NCBI GenBank assembly: GCA_017507105.1
Contig: JAFWBM010000032.1
Coordinates: 1-64,000, forward strand
DNA: 64,000 nucleotides
Direction: 5' to 3'
Origin: Bacteroidaceae bacterium
GTDB lineage: Bacteria; Bacteroidota; Bacteroidia; Bacteroidales; Bacteroidaceae
In this document: positions 55,160-64,000 of the stretch, one piece after another
Layout of the letters: every line of letters starts with the position of its first letter
Position numbering within the stretch: position 1 is the stretch's first letter
Notes under the pieces: generated by a model
Databases searched by the model: none
What the model saw: the letters and a program-made list of their open reading frames with translations, nothing else
What the model was told of the DNA's origin: nothing
Program-made: the position numbers and the translations under genes

Positions 55160-56113
55160 TCACAAGTTACTTAAAATAACCGGCACCTGCACCAAGGCCA
55201 AAATCCATACAATGAGCAAAAGCCATTTTACTCCACTACCTATATCTTGCCATTTCTTGGATAGCACCAATACTATAGCCACTATTGGAATAGCCAGAAT
55301 AGATATTGTACCTATCCAGCAGAATATAAGTGAGAGATACAACATTCTCGACATTGAAGTATCACAGGCGACTCCGAATACAAAGAGGCTTAAAAACAAT
55401 ACACATCCAAGGATAACCAGGAGGTTTGAAATACCATTATTATCGACCTCTTTGATATTACGCATAATCTTGTCAATAGCAGGCTCTTCATAAGCGAGTT
55501 TCTCGGCAATGTTTTCTGGTGTAGGCTCAACTCCTTTCATTCGCAATTTATCGGTTGTGGTAATAGCCAATGGCAACACAGCCCAAAGAACCAGATACAA
55601 CAGGAATGTCCAGAATGCTGTAATAAAAAAGAGGAAGACTGTTACCACACGTAACAGAGTAACATCAAGGTCAAAGTATGCAGCAAATCCCGAGACCACG
55701 CCACCTAGGAGTTTTCTTTCTCCATCGCGAAAAAGTTTCTTCCCCATTGATGCATGGCTGTTGGTATCTTCACCAGCTCTATCCTCTTCGGTGGTATCTG
55801 ATGCAGAGTTATCAGTTTCTGTTGCACTTGCATTTACACTCTCATTCTCATCAACCATCGACTCGGGCTTTCCCATTCTGGCAATCATCTCATTAACCAA
55901 TGAAAGAGTTACTATTCTGGGCAGACCGTCATTCATTCTGGACTCAAATAACTCACCCATACGTTGCTCAATATCTGCAGCAATCTCTTCGCCACACTCA
56001 TTATTCATGAAACAGGTCCTGACACTGACGAGATAATCGTTCAGTTGTTCATAGGCATCTTCATCTATCTGAAATATCCTACCCCCGAGATTAACATTAA
56101 AAGACTTTTTCAT
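55160..56113 (-). CDS. PspC-domain membrane protein
   Basis: A 317-residue protein. Its N-terminal domain (KKSFNVNLGGRIFQIDEDAYEQLNDYLVSV, in part) matches the larger PspC neighbour. An acidic linker (residues about 95-120) leads to the PspC domain (KKLFRDGERKLLGGVVSGFAAYFDLDVTLLRVV, in part) and further membrane helices; the large extracytoplasmic tail of the neighbour is missing. It follows the PadR gene by 18 bp, a common pairing in Bacteroidota. Confidence 0.88.
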   Translation of the reverse strand: MKKSFNVNLGGRIFQIDEDAYEQLNDYLVSVRTCFMNNECGEEIAADIEQRMGELFESRMNDGLPRIVTLSLVNEMIARMGKPESMVDENESVNASATETDNSASDTTEEDRAGEDTNSHASMGKKLFRDGERKLLGGVVSGFAAYFDLDVTLLRVVTVFLFFITAFWTFLLYLVLWAVLPLAITTTDKLRMKGVEPTPENIAEKLAYEEPAIDKIMRNIKEVDNNGISNLLVILGCVLFLSLFVFGVACDTSMSRMLYLSLIFCWIGTISILAIPIVAIVLVLSKKWQDIGSGVKWLLLIVWILALVQVPVILSNL

Positions 56114-56131
56114 ATATTGTTTTATTTATTA

Positions 56132-56464
56132 TCAAACCTCAAGATTCTTTATTCCCGCAATTGTCCCCGACAGTTGCACCCAACTATCCTCAAGGGCTGC
56201 AAGAAGCTGCATTCCCTCATCCGTGAGCCTATAATATTTACGTGGTGGACCAGCCGGACTCTCTTGCCATTCATAATCGAGCACACCCTCTTTTTTCAGC
56301 CTCGATAACAACGGATACAGTGTCCCCTCGACAACTATTAGATTGGCACGTTCCAATTCATCTATAATATCCGAACTATAACAAGGCTTTTTGGCTAGTA
56401 GCAACATTATGCAATACTCAAGCATGCCCTTACGCATCTGCGATTTCACATTCTCAACATACAT
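56132..56464 (-). CDS. PadR-family transcriptional regulator
   Basis: A winged-helix regulator of 110 residues from the ATG at 56464 (an ATG at 56500 would add 12 basic residues). Motifs: KGMLEYCIMLLLAKKPCYSSDIIDEL, VVEGTLYPLLSRLKKEGVLDYEW, and the wing SPAGPPRKYYRLTDEG. PadR proteins repress their own operon and are released by a ligand. It is first in the unit with the two PspC proteins and DUF4252, which it most likely controls. Confidence 0.9.
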   Translation of the reverse strand: MYVENVKSQMRKGMLEYCIMLLLAKKPCYSSDIIDELERANLIVVEGTLYPLLSRLKKEGVLDYEWQESPAGPPRKYYRLTDEGMQLLAALEDSWVQLSGTIAGIKNLEV

Positions 56465-56557
56465 AATACACTGTTTATAACTTTTAGTCCTCTTTTTCAA
56501 ATAATAATAAGAAAAACTACTATATGCTTATAGATAAAAGCAAGAAGACAAATCAAA

Positions 56558-56595
56558 TGTACGACAAATATACATGTACGCATAGTACCTTGCAA
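56558..56595 (-). promoter_or_regulatory. promoter of the PadR-PspC unit
   Basis: Minus strand TTG (56595-56593), 20-bp spacer, TATATTTG (56572-56565). A second -7-like box, TACATTTG, is at 56561-56554. PadR might bind here. Confidence 0.6.
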
Positions 56596-56733
56596 TACAT
56601 AGTAAGCGATTTAACATTTATTTAACACAATACAAAAGATTTAAGAGATAAGATCAAATAGCAAAGCTTACGAACATATACTAAAAACAATTGTTATAAG
56701 AAAAGATATTCAAACATTATAAAAACTTCTTAT

Positions 56734-58188
56734 ATGTCAAGTAAAATCAACAATTCCGTAAAACTGGGAGTCATGACATTGGCAATCATGAATGTAACCG
56801 CAGTTGTTTCGTTACGCGGCCTGCCTGCCGAGGCCGAGTATGGACAAAGTTCAGCTTTCTATTATCTGTTTGCTGCCATCGTATTTCTTATTCCCACATC
56901 TTTTGTCGCAGCAGAATTGGCCGCGATGTTCCAAGACAAGCAGGGAGGAGTATTCCGTTGGGTAGGAGAAGCTTTTGGCAAGAAGATAGGTTTTCTTGCC
57001 ATATGGTTACAATGGGTAGAGAGTACAATATGGTATCCAACAGTGCTTACATTCGGTGCAGTATCACTTGCTTTCATAGGTGCAGACAGCGCTAAAGATA
57101 TGGCATTGGCGTCTAACAAGATTTACACACTCATCGTGGTACTTGCAATATATTGGACAGCCACTTTTATCTCGCTGAAAGGTCTCGGGTGGGTAAGTAA
57201 GGTAGCGCGCATAGGAGGTCTAGTAGGTACTATTATCCCGGCAGCCCTCCTTATTGTGCTTGCCATTATCTACCTTGTTTCGGGTGGGAAACCACAAATG
57301 GACTTCGGTGGAAGTTTCTTTCCCGACATCGCCAAGTTCGACAATCTGGTACTTGCATCAGGAATTTTCCTTTTCTATGCAGGAATGGAGATGACCGGTA
57401 TTCACGTAAAGGACATGGATAATCCCTCGAAAAACTATCCGAAAGCAGTATTCATAGGTGCAATGATGACCGTTCTTATTTTTATACTTGGCACATTTGC
57501 TCTAGGAATCATAATTCCTCAAAAGGATATTAATCTCACACAGAGTCTATTGGTGGGTTTCGATAATTATTTTGCCTACATACACGCATCTTGGTTCTCA
57601 CCAATCATTGCCATTGCATTAGCTTTCGGGGTATTAGCAGGAGTACTCACATGGGTATCCGGTCCCTCAAAAGGTATATTCGCAGTAGGAAAAGCCGGTT
57701 ATCTTCCCCCTTTCATGCAACGCACAAACAAGATTGGCGTACAGAAGAACATTCTACTCATTCAGGGTGGCCTTGTAACACTCCTAAGTTTACTATTTGT
57801 TGTAATGCCATCTGTACAGAGTTTCTACCAGATTCTTTCGCAACTTACCGTTCTCTTATATTTAATAATGTACCTGCTGATGTTTGCTGCAGCCATATAT
57901 CTGCGATACAGCATGAAAGAGTATAAACGTCCTTTCCGAATAGGCAGCAACGGCAATATTACGATGTGGATAGTCTCCGGCGTCGGTTTCCTTGGTAGTC
58001 TACTCGCGTTTATTCTCAGTTTTATTCCCCCTGCACAGATTTCGGTGGGTAGCAATACAGTATGGTATATGGTACTTATTATAGGCTGTATTATTGTAGT
58101 AGGTGCACCTTTTATAATATATGCTATGAGGAAGCCTCACTGGGAGGATAAGAATTCTAAGTTCGAGCCATTCCATTGGGAAGAGTAA
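56734..58188 (+). CDS. APC-family amino-acid permease/antiporter (GadC-like)
   Basis: A 484-residue membrane protein with 12 hydrophobic helices. It opens VKLGVMTLAIMNVTAVVSLRGLPAEAEYG, close to the glutamate/GABA antiporter group, and has the APC signature GGVFRWVGEAFGKKIGFLAIWLQWVE (in part) and FYAGMEMTGIHVKDMDNPSKNYPKA. The C-terminus is short and lacks a clear GadC-like plug. No decarboxylase or glutaminase gene is adjacent, so the substrate stays open. A strong hairpin terminator follows. Confidence 0.87.
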   Translation: MSSKINNSVKLGVMTLAIMNVTAVVSLRGLPAEAEYGQSSAFYYLFAAIVFLIPTSFVAAELAAMFQDKQGGVFRWVGEAFGKKIGFLAIWLQWVESTIWYPTVLTFGAVSLAFIGADSAKDMALASNKIYTLIVVLAIYWTATFISLKGLGWVSKVARIGGLVGTIIPAALLIVLAIIYLVSGGKPQMDFGGSFFPDIAKFDNLVLASGIFLFYAGMEMTGIHVKDMDNPSKNYPKAVFIGAMMTVLIFILGTFALGIIIPQKDINLTQSLLVGFDNYFAYIHASWFSPIIAIALAFGVLAGVLTWVSGPSKGIFAVGKAGYLPPFMQRTNKIGVQKNILLIQGGLVTLLSLLFVVMPSVQSFYQILSQLTVLLYLIMYLLMFAAAIYLRYSMKEYKRPFRIGSNGNITMWIVSGVGFLGSLLAFILSFIPPAQISVGSNTVWYMVLIIGCIIVVGAPFIIYAMRKPHWEDKNSKFEPFHWEE

Positions 58189-58210
58189 AGAGACTTTTAA
58201 AAAGCGAGTC

Positions 58211-58256
58211 TTAACATAAGCAACACAGTGATGTTGCTTATGTTAATATTATTTTC
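58211..58256 (+). terminator. terminator of the amino-acid permease gene
   Basis: A perfect 15-bp stem (58211-58225 with 58232-58246), 6-base loop CAGTGA, followed by a T-rich stretch. Confidence 0.8.
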
Positions 58257-58363
58257 TACTTTCGCATTAGGAATATATTAAATATCATTCCAAAATAAGT
58301 TATATCCTTTATGCTCTACAAATAGAGAGCCATAAAGTAGAACAAATATAATATCTGATAATT

Positions 58364-60556
58364 ATGAAGAACACTTTTTTCATATTGCTTATTACTGTTT
58401 TCACTTTCTCATGTACAGGAAGCAAGACCGACTATGCCAAGCTTGTAAACCCGTTTATTGGAACAGACTATACCGGTAACGTCTATCCGGGTGCACAAGC
58501 ACCATTTGGAATGGTACAGCTGAGTCCTGATAACGGACTGCCGGGATGGGACCGTATAGCCGGCTACTACTACCCCGACAGCACAATAGCAGGATTCAGT
58601 CACACACACCTCTCAGGAACAGGTGCAGGCGACCTGTACGACATAAGTTTCATGCCCGTAAGGGAACCTCTGCACGAAGCAGAGGCACCTTTAGGCGTTC
58701 ACTCATTGTTCACACACAGCAATGAAGAGGCCCATGCCGGATACTACCGTGTATATCTCACCGACTATGATATAGATGTAGAACTCACAGCTACTGAACG
58801 ATGCGGTATACAACGTTACACATACCCCGAAAAAAGCGCTATAGTATTGCTTAATTTGGGTAAAGCAATGAATTGGGACACTACGACAGATACCCATATA
58901 AGATTTATAGACAATTACACCATAGAGGGATACCGTTTCTCTGATGGATGGGCAAGGAACCAGAAGATATATTTTCGCACACGATTCTCGCATCCTTTCA
59001 CAACGACAAGGATAGATTCCATACAGCTATCCCCAAACGATAAAAGCAGCAATATACCATCGGTAATTGAATTCCGTTTCACCCTTGACGACAATAAACA
59101 ACTTATTGTAGCTACAGCTATATCGGGAACCGGAATGGAGGGAGCAGCATTAAATCTCAAGAAAGAGGCGCCACACAATAGTTTCGACACTTACTGCGAA
59201 GAGGTAAACAAGAAATGGAACAGTATGCTCGGACGCATAAAAGTAAAGGGAGGCTCACGAGACCAACAGATATGTTTCTACACTGCACTGTACCGCACAA
59301 TGATTGCACCAACACTCTTTTGCGATGCAGATGGCAAATACATGGGTGCAGACGGCAACATACATACAGCAAAGGGATGGCTTAATTTCTCAACCTTCTC
59401 GTTATGGGACACCTTCCGCGCAGCACATCCATTGTTCACATACACTGTTCCCGAGCATGTAGACGACATGATAAACTCATTCATAGCACACTACGAACAG
59501 CACAAGCGACTACCGGTATGGAACATGTGGGGAAGTGAGACTGACATGATGATAGGCTACCATGCCGTTCCTGTGATTGTCGATGCCTATCTGAAAGGAT
59601 TTAAGGGCTTTGATGCTGAAAAAGCATTGAACGCATGTATTGCCAGTGCGAACTGTGATGAATACAGAGGAATCGGATTTTACAAAAATAAAGGCTACGT
59701 GCCATATGATGTAGCAGATTCATACAATGACGACAATTGGGCCCTATCACGAACATTAGAATATGCTTTCGACGACTACTGTATCGCACTAATGGCACAA
59801 AAGATGGGCAAAGAGGAGATTGCAAATGAGTTTTTCGGTCGTGCCGACAATTGGCGCAACGTATACAATCCAAATACAGGATTCATGCAGCCACGTAACA
59901 GCAAAGGAGAATTCCAAGAGAAGTTCAATCCCGATGAATACACTCAGCACATCTGCGAGAGCAATGCATGGCACTATATGTGGAGCGTTCAACATAATAT
60001 CGACTCACTTATAGCGCTATTAGGCAAGGAACATTTTACCCAGAAGCTTGACAGCATGTTCACATACACCCCTAACGACAAAAGCGGATTACCGATATTC
60101 AGCACCGGAATGATAGGACAATATGCACATGGAAATGAACCCAGCCATCACGTCATATATCTTTTCAATAAGATCGGCGAACCGTATAAGACAGAGAAAT
60201 ATGCAGCACAGGTTATGCATGAACTATACCGTAACACCCCTGATGGACTATGCGGCAACGAAGACTGCGGACAAATGTCGGCATGGTACATAATGTCAGC
60301 AATGGGTTTCTATCCTGTAAAACCTGTAGGCGGAGAGTATGAACTTGGAACGCCCCTATTTCCACATATAGAGATGTATCTGGGAAACGGTAAGACTTTT
60401 ACAATAAAAGCACCTAAAGTAAACAGAGAAAACATCTACGTAAAGCAACGTCTTCTTAATGGCAAGATACACCCCACTACCACCATTACACATAAAGATA
60501 TAATGGATGGTGGTACTATTGAGATAGAGATGAGTGCTACACCTGAAAATATATAG
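58364..60556 (+). CDS. GH92 alpha-mannosidase (lipoprotein)
   Basis: A 730-residue exo-acting, calcium-dependent alpha-mannosidase. The signal has lipobox FTFSC, so it is a lipoprotein, perhaps surface-exposed. The mature start VNPFIGTDYTGNVYPGAQAPFGMVQLSPDN (in part) and AGFSHTHLSGTGAGDLYDISFMP are GH92 hallmarks. The catalytic (alpha/alpha)6 domain holds WDTFRAAHPL, PVWNMWGSETDMMIGYHAVPV and GLCGNEDCGQMSAWYIMSAMGFYPV. No SusC/SusD pair or sulfatase is nearby, so it is a lone GH92 outside a recognisable polysaccharide utilisation locus. Confidence 0.93.
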   Translation: MKNTFFILLITVFTFSCTGSKTDYAKLVNPFIGTDYTGNVYPGAQAPFGMVQLSPDNGLPGWDRIAGYYYPDSTIAGFSHTHLSGTGAGDLYDISFMPVREPLHEAEAPLGVHSLFTHSNEEAHAGYYRVYLTDYDIDVELTATERCGIQRYTYPEKSAIVLLNLGKAMNWDTTTDTHIRFIDNYTIEGYRFSDGWARNQKIYFRTRFSHPFTTTRIDSIQLSPNDKSSNIPSVIEFRFTLDDNKQLIVATAISGTGMEGAALNLKKEAPHNSFDTYCEEVNKKWNSMLGRIKVKGGSRDQQICFYTALYRTMIAPTLFCDADGKYMGADGNIHTAKGWLNFSTFSLWDTFRAAHPLFTYTVPEHVDDMINSFIAHYEQHKRLPVWNMWGSETDMMIGYHAVPVIVDAYLKGFKGFDAEKALNACIASANCDEYRGIGFYKNKGYVPYDVADSYNDDNWALSRTLEYAFDDYCIALMAQKMGKEEIANEFFGRADNWRNVYNPNTGFMQPRNSKGEFQEKFNPDEYTQHICESNAWHYMWSVQHNIDSLIALLGKEHFTQKLDSMFTYTPNDKSGLPIFSTGMIGQYAHGNEPSHHVIYLFNKIGEPYKTEKYAAQVMHELYRNTPDGLCGNEDCGQMSAWYIMSAMGFYPVKPVGGEYELGTPLFPHIEMYLGNGKTFTIKAPKVNRENIYVKQRLLNGKIHPTTTITHKDIMDGGTIEIEMSATPENI

Positions 60557-60558
60557 AC

Positions 60559-62580
60559 CTACACTGCCTTATCTGTGGTAAATCCACTCGGGTAAACCAG
60601 CAACACGCTTGTCTCTTGATAATCGCGCTGTAATTGTGTAAACAGATGGTCGTGCGATGGTCTGAATGATATAGAGCCTTTACGAGCACTTACAATAACA
60701 AGCAGATGATCTTTTTTAATTATGCTTGCAAGACGTTTCAGTTCATTACCACCATCAGTAGGGAAATAGCTGGCATCAACCTTGGCAAACTTTGATACAT
60801 GTTTCTCAATAAGCCCCATTGTCTGGGGGTGTCCATGATAGCTGACCTTGCACCCAAGACCGGAAGCCATATAAGCAGTCTCCTCGACCCAATTCTCGAA
60901 ACCGGCCTCAAACTCAGCCTTCGCCGGGAATGTTATATGTATTCTCCTTATCGTATTCAAAGGAATCAAAAGTCGAGCCATCACTATCTGACAACTGAGC
61001 CCATTCAACAGTTCGGGCAGTACACCGCCCAAAAAAGTATCATTCGTTGTCTCTTTTTGATGGAATCCCACAATAAGTTCCTTATAATCATTCTCCTTAA
61101 TCTCGTGGATAATGCCATAGGCAAGGTTAGTGGTAAGTCTTAATTTTGTAAGCAACGGAATATTCACCGATGCAGCAATCTTAGCTGCACCCTCCAATAC
61201 TTTTGCTGCATTACCTTTAAGTTTCTCATCATCGTCAAGTACGACTGTAACAGCCGATAGTGGTATGGTAGAGTTCTCTTTTCTTGTCAGCAGTGCAAGA
61301 TCCATCAATTTGTCCACCATATTAGGATTGGCAAGTGCCAGCAGAGTCTTTTTGGAGGTATTAAGAGGTTTATCTGCAACCGTTCCCGATACAGTAATGT
61401 TGCGCGAAGCCCTATCAGTCGTAATAGAACTTACAGTACATGTAACCAGAATAAGAAGGATTGTACCGTTCAGCACATCATCATTCAACAGACGTGTACC
61501 ATCAGGCATAATGATACCATATCCGACAAGAGCAGCCGCAAGAGTGGCTGCAGCTTGTGAGCTACTCAATCCAAACATCAACTTTTGCTCATCACTATTC
61601 ATACGGAATGCTTTGGCTGTCAACCATGAAGCAATCCATTTACCCGACAATGCTGTTGCAACCATTGCCAACATCACCAATAAGGCACCACCACCGGTAA
61701 AAAGCACCTTAACATTTATAATCATACCTACTCCTATAAGGAAGTACGGTATAAAGATTGCATTGCCGATAAAATCGATACGGCGCATAAGCGGTGACGA
61801 ATGTGGTATGAGCCTATTGAGTACCAAACCCGTAATAAAGGCGCCGAGGATACCCTCCATGCCTACAAGTTCCATCATTCCCGCCCCCAGGAACAACAAT
61901 GCCATAACAAAAATATATTGTATAGTACCATCGTTGTAGCGACGGAAGAAGTAACGTGCTATGCGGGGGAAGAAGAATACAATAACAGCAGTAAGCAATA
62001 TCAGTTTTACCAACAACAGAACAAAAAACCATCCATCGGCCTCACCACTGAAGAGTCCTCCAACCACAGCAAGAACAAACAACGTAAGTGTATCAGTTAT
62101 AACCGTACCACCAACAACAAAATTTACACACTTCAATCGCGGAAGTCCGTATCGGGCCACGATAGGATAGGAGATAAGAGTGTACGAAGCATACATACTA
62201 GCCAGCAGTACAGATGTAATCACTCCGAAATCGAGCAACACCATATTGGTAAACATACCCAATGATACAGGTATAAAGAAAGCGAGCAACCCCAACGTCA
62301 AAGCACCTCCTTTGTACTCCTTCATCTCTTGCATGTTTATCTCCAGTGCAGCAAGAAACATTATATAATAGAGCCCAACCTTCCCAAAAAGTTCGAAACT
62401 ATCGTCACGCTCAAGGATATTAAAACCATTAGGGCCAACAAGCAGACCCGCCAATATCATACCAATGATATGCGGCAAACGCAGTCTCTGAAACAGCAAC
62501 GGTGCAAATAGTATTATACATAGCACCCAAAAGAATATCCATGTAGGATCAGTAATGGGAAAGATCGAGTTCCAATTCAT
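60559..62580 (-). CDS. cation:proton antiporter (CPA2 family) with C-terminal stress-protein-like domain
   Basis: A 673-residue protein. Residues about 1-390 form 12-13 membrane helices of the CPA2 group (LRLPHIIGMILAGLLVGPNGFNIL; GLYYIMFLAALEINM; GILGAFITGLVLNRLIPHSSPLMRRI). Residues about 415-673 are cytosolic and resemble two universal-stress-protein-like halves. It exchanges Na+ or K+ for protons across the inner membrane. It lacks the TrkA-N domain of KefB/KefC. It converges with GH92, only 2 bp apart. Confidence 0.85.
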   Translation of the reverse strand: MNWNSIFPITDPTWIFFWVLCIILFAPLLFQRLRLPHIIGMILAGLLVGPNGFNILERDDSFELFGKVGLYYIMFLAALEINMQEMKEYKGGALTLGLLAFFIPVSLGMFTNMVLLDFGVITSVLLASMYASYTLISYPIVARYGLPRLKCVNFVVGGTVITDTLTLFVLAVVGGLFSGEADGWFFVLLLVKLILLTAVIVFFFPRIARYFFRRYNDGTIQYIFVMALLFLGAGMMELVGMEGILGAFITGLVLNRLIPHSSPLMRRIDFIGNAIFIPYFLIGVGMIINVKVLFTGGGALLVMLAMVATALSGKWIASWLTAKAFRMNSDEQKLMFGLSSSQAAATLAAALVGYGIIMPDGTRLLNDDVLNGTILLILVTCTVSSITTDRASRNITVSGTVADKPLNTSKKTLLALANPNMVDKLMDLALLTRKENSTIPLSAVTVVLDDDEKLKGNAAKVLEGAAKIAASVNIPLLTKLRLTTNLAYGIIHEIKENDYKELIVGFHQKETTNDTFLGGVLPELLNGLSCQIVMARLLIPLNTIRRIHITFPAKAEFEAGFENWVEETAYMASGLGCKVSYHGHPQTMGLIEKHVSKFAKVDASYFPTDGGNELKRLASIIKKDHLLVIVSARKGSISFRPSHDHLFTQLQRDYQETSVLLVYPSGFTTDKAV

Positions 62581-62637
62581 TCAAATCAACATCTCTATTT
62601 TAAACAAACTTCAAATAATATATTTTCAGTTCAACAA

Positions 62638-63924
62638 TTACCAAGAATAAGATAATCCCAATGCAAAATACTCCTTGAACTGCCAATAGCCATAAGATTG
62701 GCTGTATAGTCCGCGAGAGCTATCATCAAACCTTCCGTGCATAAACAACGTAGTATCAAGATATTTGTTTATCTTCATTTTTATAGTATTCTCCCAGTTA
62801 AAGTATGCACGTGCATAGTTGGTGTAGAACTCCAGTCTTGTATTCAATGTCACATTCTTAAATATGGTAGCATTGAAAGTAGGCTGTATCTGGGTACCGA
62901 AGTCCTCTTTATGATGACGTCCATCCCTTATTCCGTAACGCGATGCCAATTCTGCAAAACGCACGAATTTATAGTTATACGAAGACAACGGGGCAACATA
63001 TACCGACAGGTCCCAATTCTCACCTTCTCGTTTATAATCAAAACCTATTGAGAAGTTGGCATCGAACGGTGCCATGAAATGCGATACAAAGTCGGGAGAG
63101 TTTGTCGGATAACTAGGCATAGACTGTGTCTGCAATGTCATTTTTGCCGATAGATTGACATTATTCATAATCTTATATCCAAACTTGGACTCAAGACGTA
63201 ACATGTCATTATTGGTCTGGTAACTATGCAAAGTATCGCCCGAAACAGTTATGAAACCCAATTTTGCCTCAAATGTATTTTCGAATGAAATCTTCTTTTT
63301 ATCGTTATAGTTCAGCGACAATTTGAGACCGGCAATAAGAGTACGGTTGTTCTCACCGCCTTGTGCCCAGTTCCCGGATATATAGTTCTGTGTAAAGTTT
63401 AAAGAAAAACTACCCTTTGTGCGCCAGTAATTGGGTTTCACATCGTCAACCTCCAGCCCCATATCTACATTTTTAGGAAGTTCCAACGGATTTGTCGCTT
63501 TCAATGTAATCTCAGGAGCAGCCTGTGTCGACTCGAAATCACTTGTCACCAACTCGTCACGTACTACAGCTTCAGATGTTGTGACAAGTGACGGATAATC
63601 TTTATATATATCCAAAAGAATTTTGTCTATTACCTTAGCCCTGCTATCATCTAAAGCCAATTCACCCTCTTCAAGTTGACTTTGGTCATCACTATCCAAA
63701 AGCACCGCATCCTTTATTGTAGACTCGTAAAGCAGTGTCGGTGAGAACAATTTATAAAAAACCGGATCATTTAACTGTTCACTGTCGGCATTAGAGATAT
63801 CAAACTGCGCCACAAGCGAATCGAGTGACGATACAAAATAACTCTTCACATCCTGAGCATTAGCGATGCTGTGCAAGAAGAAAAAAGAGATTGAAATTGC
63901 AAAAAGTAGGGTTTTTCTTTTCAT
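62638..63924 (-). CDS. DUF3078 family outer-membrane protein
   Basis: A 428-residue protein with signal peptide (KTLLFAISISFFFLHSIANAQ). The first 160 mature residues are polar and unusual for the family. From about residue 170, NYWRTKGSFSLNFTQNYISGNWAQGGENNRTLIAGL (in part) is the DUF3078 opening (WxxGG..N), followed by barrel-like strands ending LGLSYSW. Bacteroidota-specific, function unknown. A -7 box TATCTTCG lies at 63949-63942 on the minus strand, 18 bases before the ATG. Confidence 0.85.
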   Translation of the reverse strand: MKRKTLLFAISISFFFLHSIANAQDVKSYFVSSLDSLVAQFDISNADSEQLNDPVFYKLFSPTLLYESTIKDAVLLDSDDQSQLEEGELALDDSRAKVIDKILLDIYKDYPSLVTTSEAVVRDELVTSDFESTQAAPEITLKATNPLELPKNVDMGLEVDDVKPNYWRTKGSFSLNFTQNYISGNWAQGGENNRTLIAGLKLSLNYNDKKKISFENTFEAKLGFITVSGDTLHSYQTNNDMLRLESKFGYKIMNNVNLSAKMTLQTQSMPSYPTNSPDFVSHFMAPFDANFSIGFDYKREGENWDLSVYVAPLSSYNYKFVRFAELASRYGIRDGRHHKEDFGTQIQPTFNATIFKNVTLNTRLEFYTNYARAYFNWENTIKMKINKYLDTTLFMHGRFDDSSRGLYSQSYGYWQFKEYFALGLSYSW

Positions 63925-63941
63925 AGTAATACAATTTTTCG

Positions 63942-63949
63942 CGAAGATA
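63942..63949 (-). promoter_or_regulatory. -7 element upstream of the DUF3078 gene
   Basis: TATCTTCG on the minus strand. No TTG at proper distance, only TTT. After this the window ends with 50 bases in which I see nothing else. Confidence 0.45.
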
Positions 63950-64000
63950 CTATTTTTTTGGTAAAAACATAAACAGGCACCATTATAAATAATTCTCGCG

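Noticed and set aside
55509-56036. Long plus-strand frame opposite the PspC gene
   Set aside because: Serine/threonine-rich shadow without start context; the opposite strand holds clear PspC motifs.
61130-61939. 270-codon plus-strand frame opposite the antiporter gene
   Set aside because: Antisense shadow of hydrophobic helices; no recognisable domain.

Overview
The window reads as one contiguous chromosomal stretch of a Bacteroidota bacterium, most likely order Bacteroidales (gut type). Reasons: many Bacteroidales-typical families (DUF4837, DUF4468, DUF4421, DUF4252, DUF3078, DUF3868/OmpA-like, Porin_10, Wzi, GH92, PPi-dependent phosphofructokinase, PspC pair with PadR), general absence of Shine-Dalgarno sequences, AT-rich DNA, and promoters of the Bacteroides sigma-ABfr type (TTG/TTTG about 19-21 bp before TAnnTTTG or TAnnTTCG). 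No phage, transposase, integrase or CRISPR array was seen. All functions are assigned by reading the translated sequence; no database search was run.

Layout. 1-746: tRNA-Leu(CAA), its terminator and a hotdog thioesterase. 771-14769 (minus strand): a 12-gene exopolysaccharide locus, from initiating sugar-phosphate transferase and SLBB export protein through Wzi, a small lipoprotein, Wzz, Wzy, glycosyltransferases, Wzx and an acetyltransferase to WecC and a last glycosyltransferase; the last two have their own apparent promoter. 15223-18926 (minus): a SpoIID-like protein without signal peptide, overlapping a glycosyltransferase/HIT-nucleotidyltransferase fusion. 19184-25590 (plus): rlmN, a DUF4837 lipoprotein, pdxA and a tightly overlapping four-gene set (nucleotidyltransferase, ATP-grasp, CDP-alcohol phosphatidyltransferase, HAD protein). 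25598-28470: OmpA-like protein and a divergent metal permease, separated by an 84-bp tandem duplication. 28581-31227: ilvA, ridA, a structured RNA-like element, a broken lipoprotein gene and rpmH. 31300-47001: an amidase/golvesin-like surface protein, PPi-phosphofructokinase, GH25 lysozyme, RluA, a PASTA protein, and several envelope proteins including a porin, a FadL-like protein and a His/Trp-rich repeat protein. 47149-52600 (minus): ilvD-ilvB-ilvN-ilvC behind a complete-looking leader-peptide attenuator. 52797-56595 (minus): PadR, two PspC proteins and DUF4252. 56734-63924: amino-acid permease, GH92 alpha-mannosidase, cation/proton antiporter and DUF3078 protein.

How the parts connect. The polysaccharide locus holds a nearly full Wzx/Wzy assembly line. 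IlvA makes 2-oxobutanoate for the ilv operon, and RidA removes the reactive enamine IlvA releases. The ilv leader encodes a short peptide rich in Ile, Val and Leu with mutually exclusive hairpins, which predicts control by charged branched-chain tRNAs. The most novel-looking items are this attenuator, the 30366-30541 RNA with two incompatible folds, the CDP-alcohol module, and the fused GT2/DUF4922 gene beside a cytosolic SpoIID homologue.
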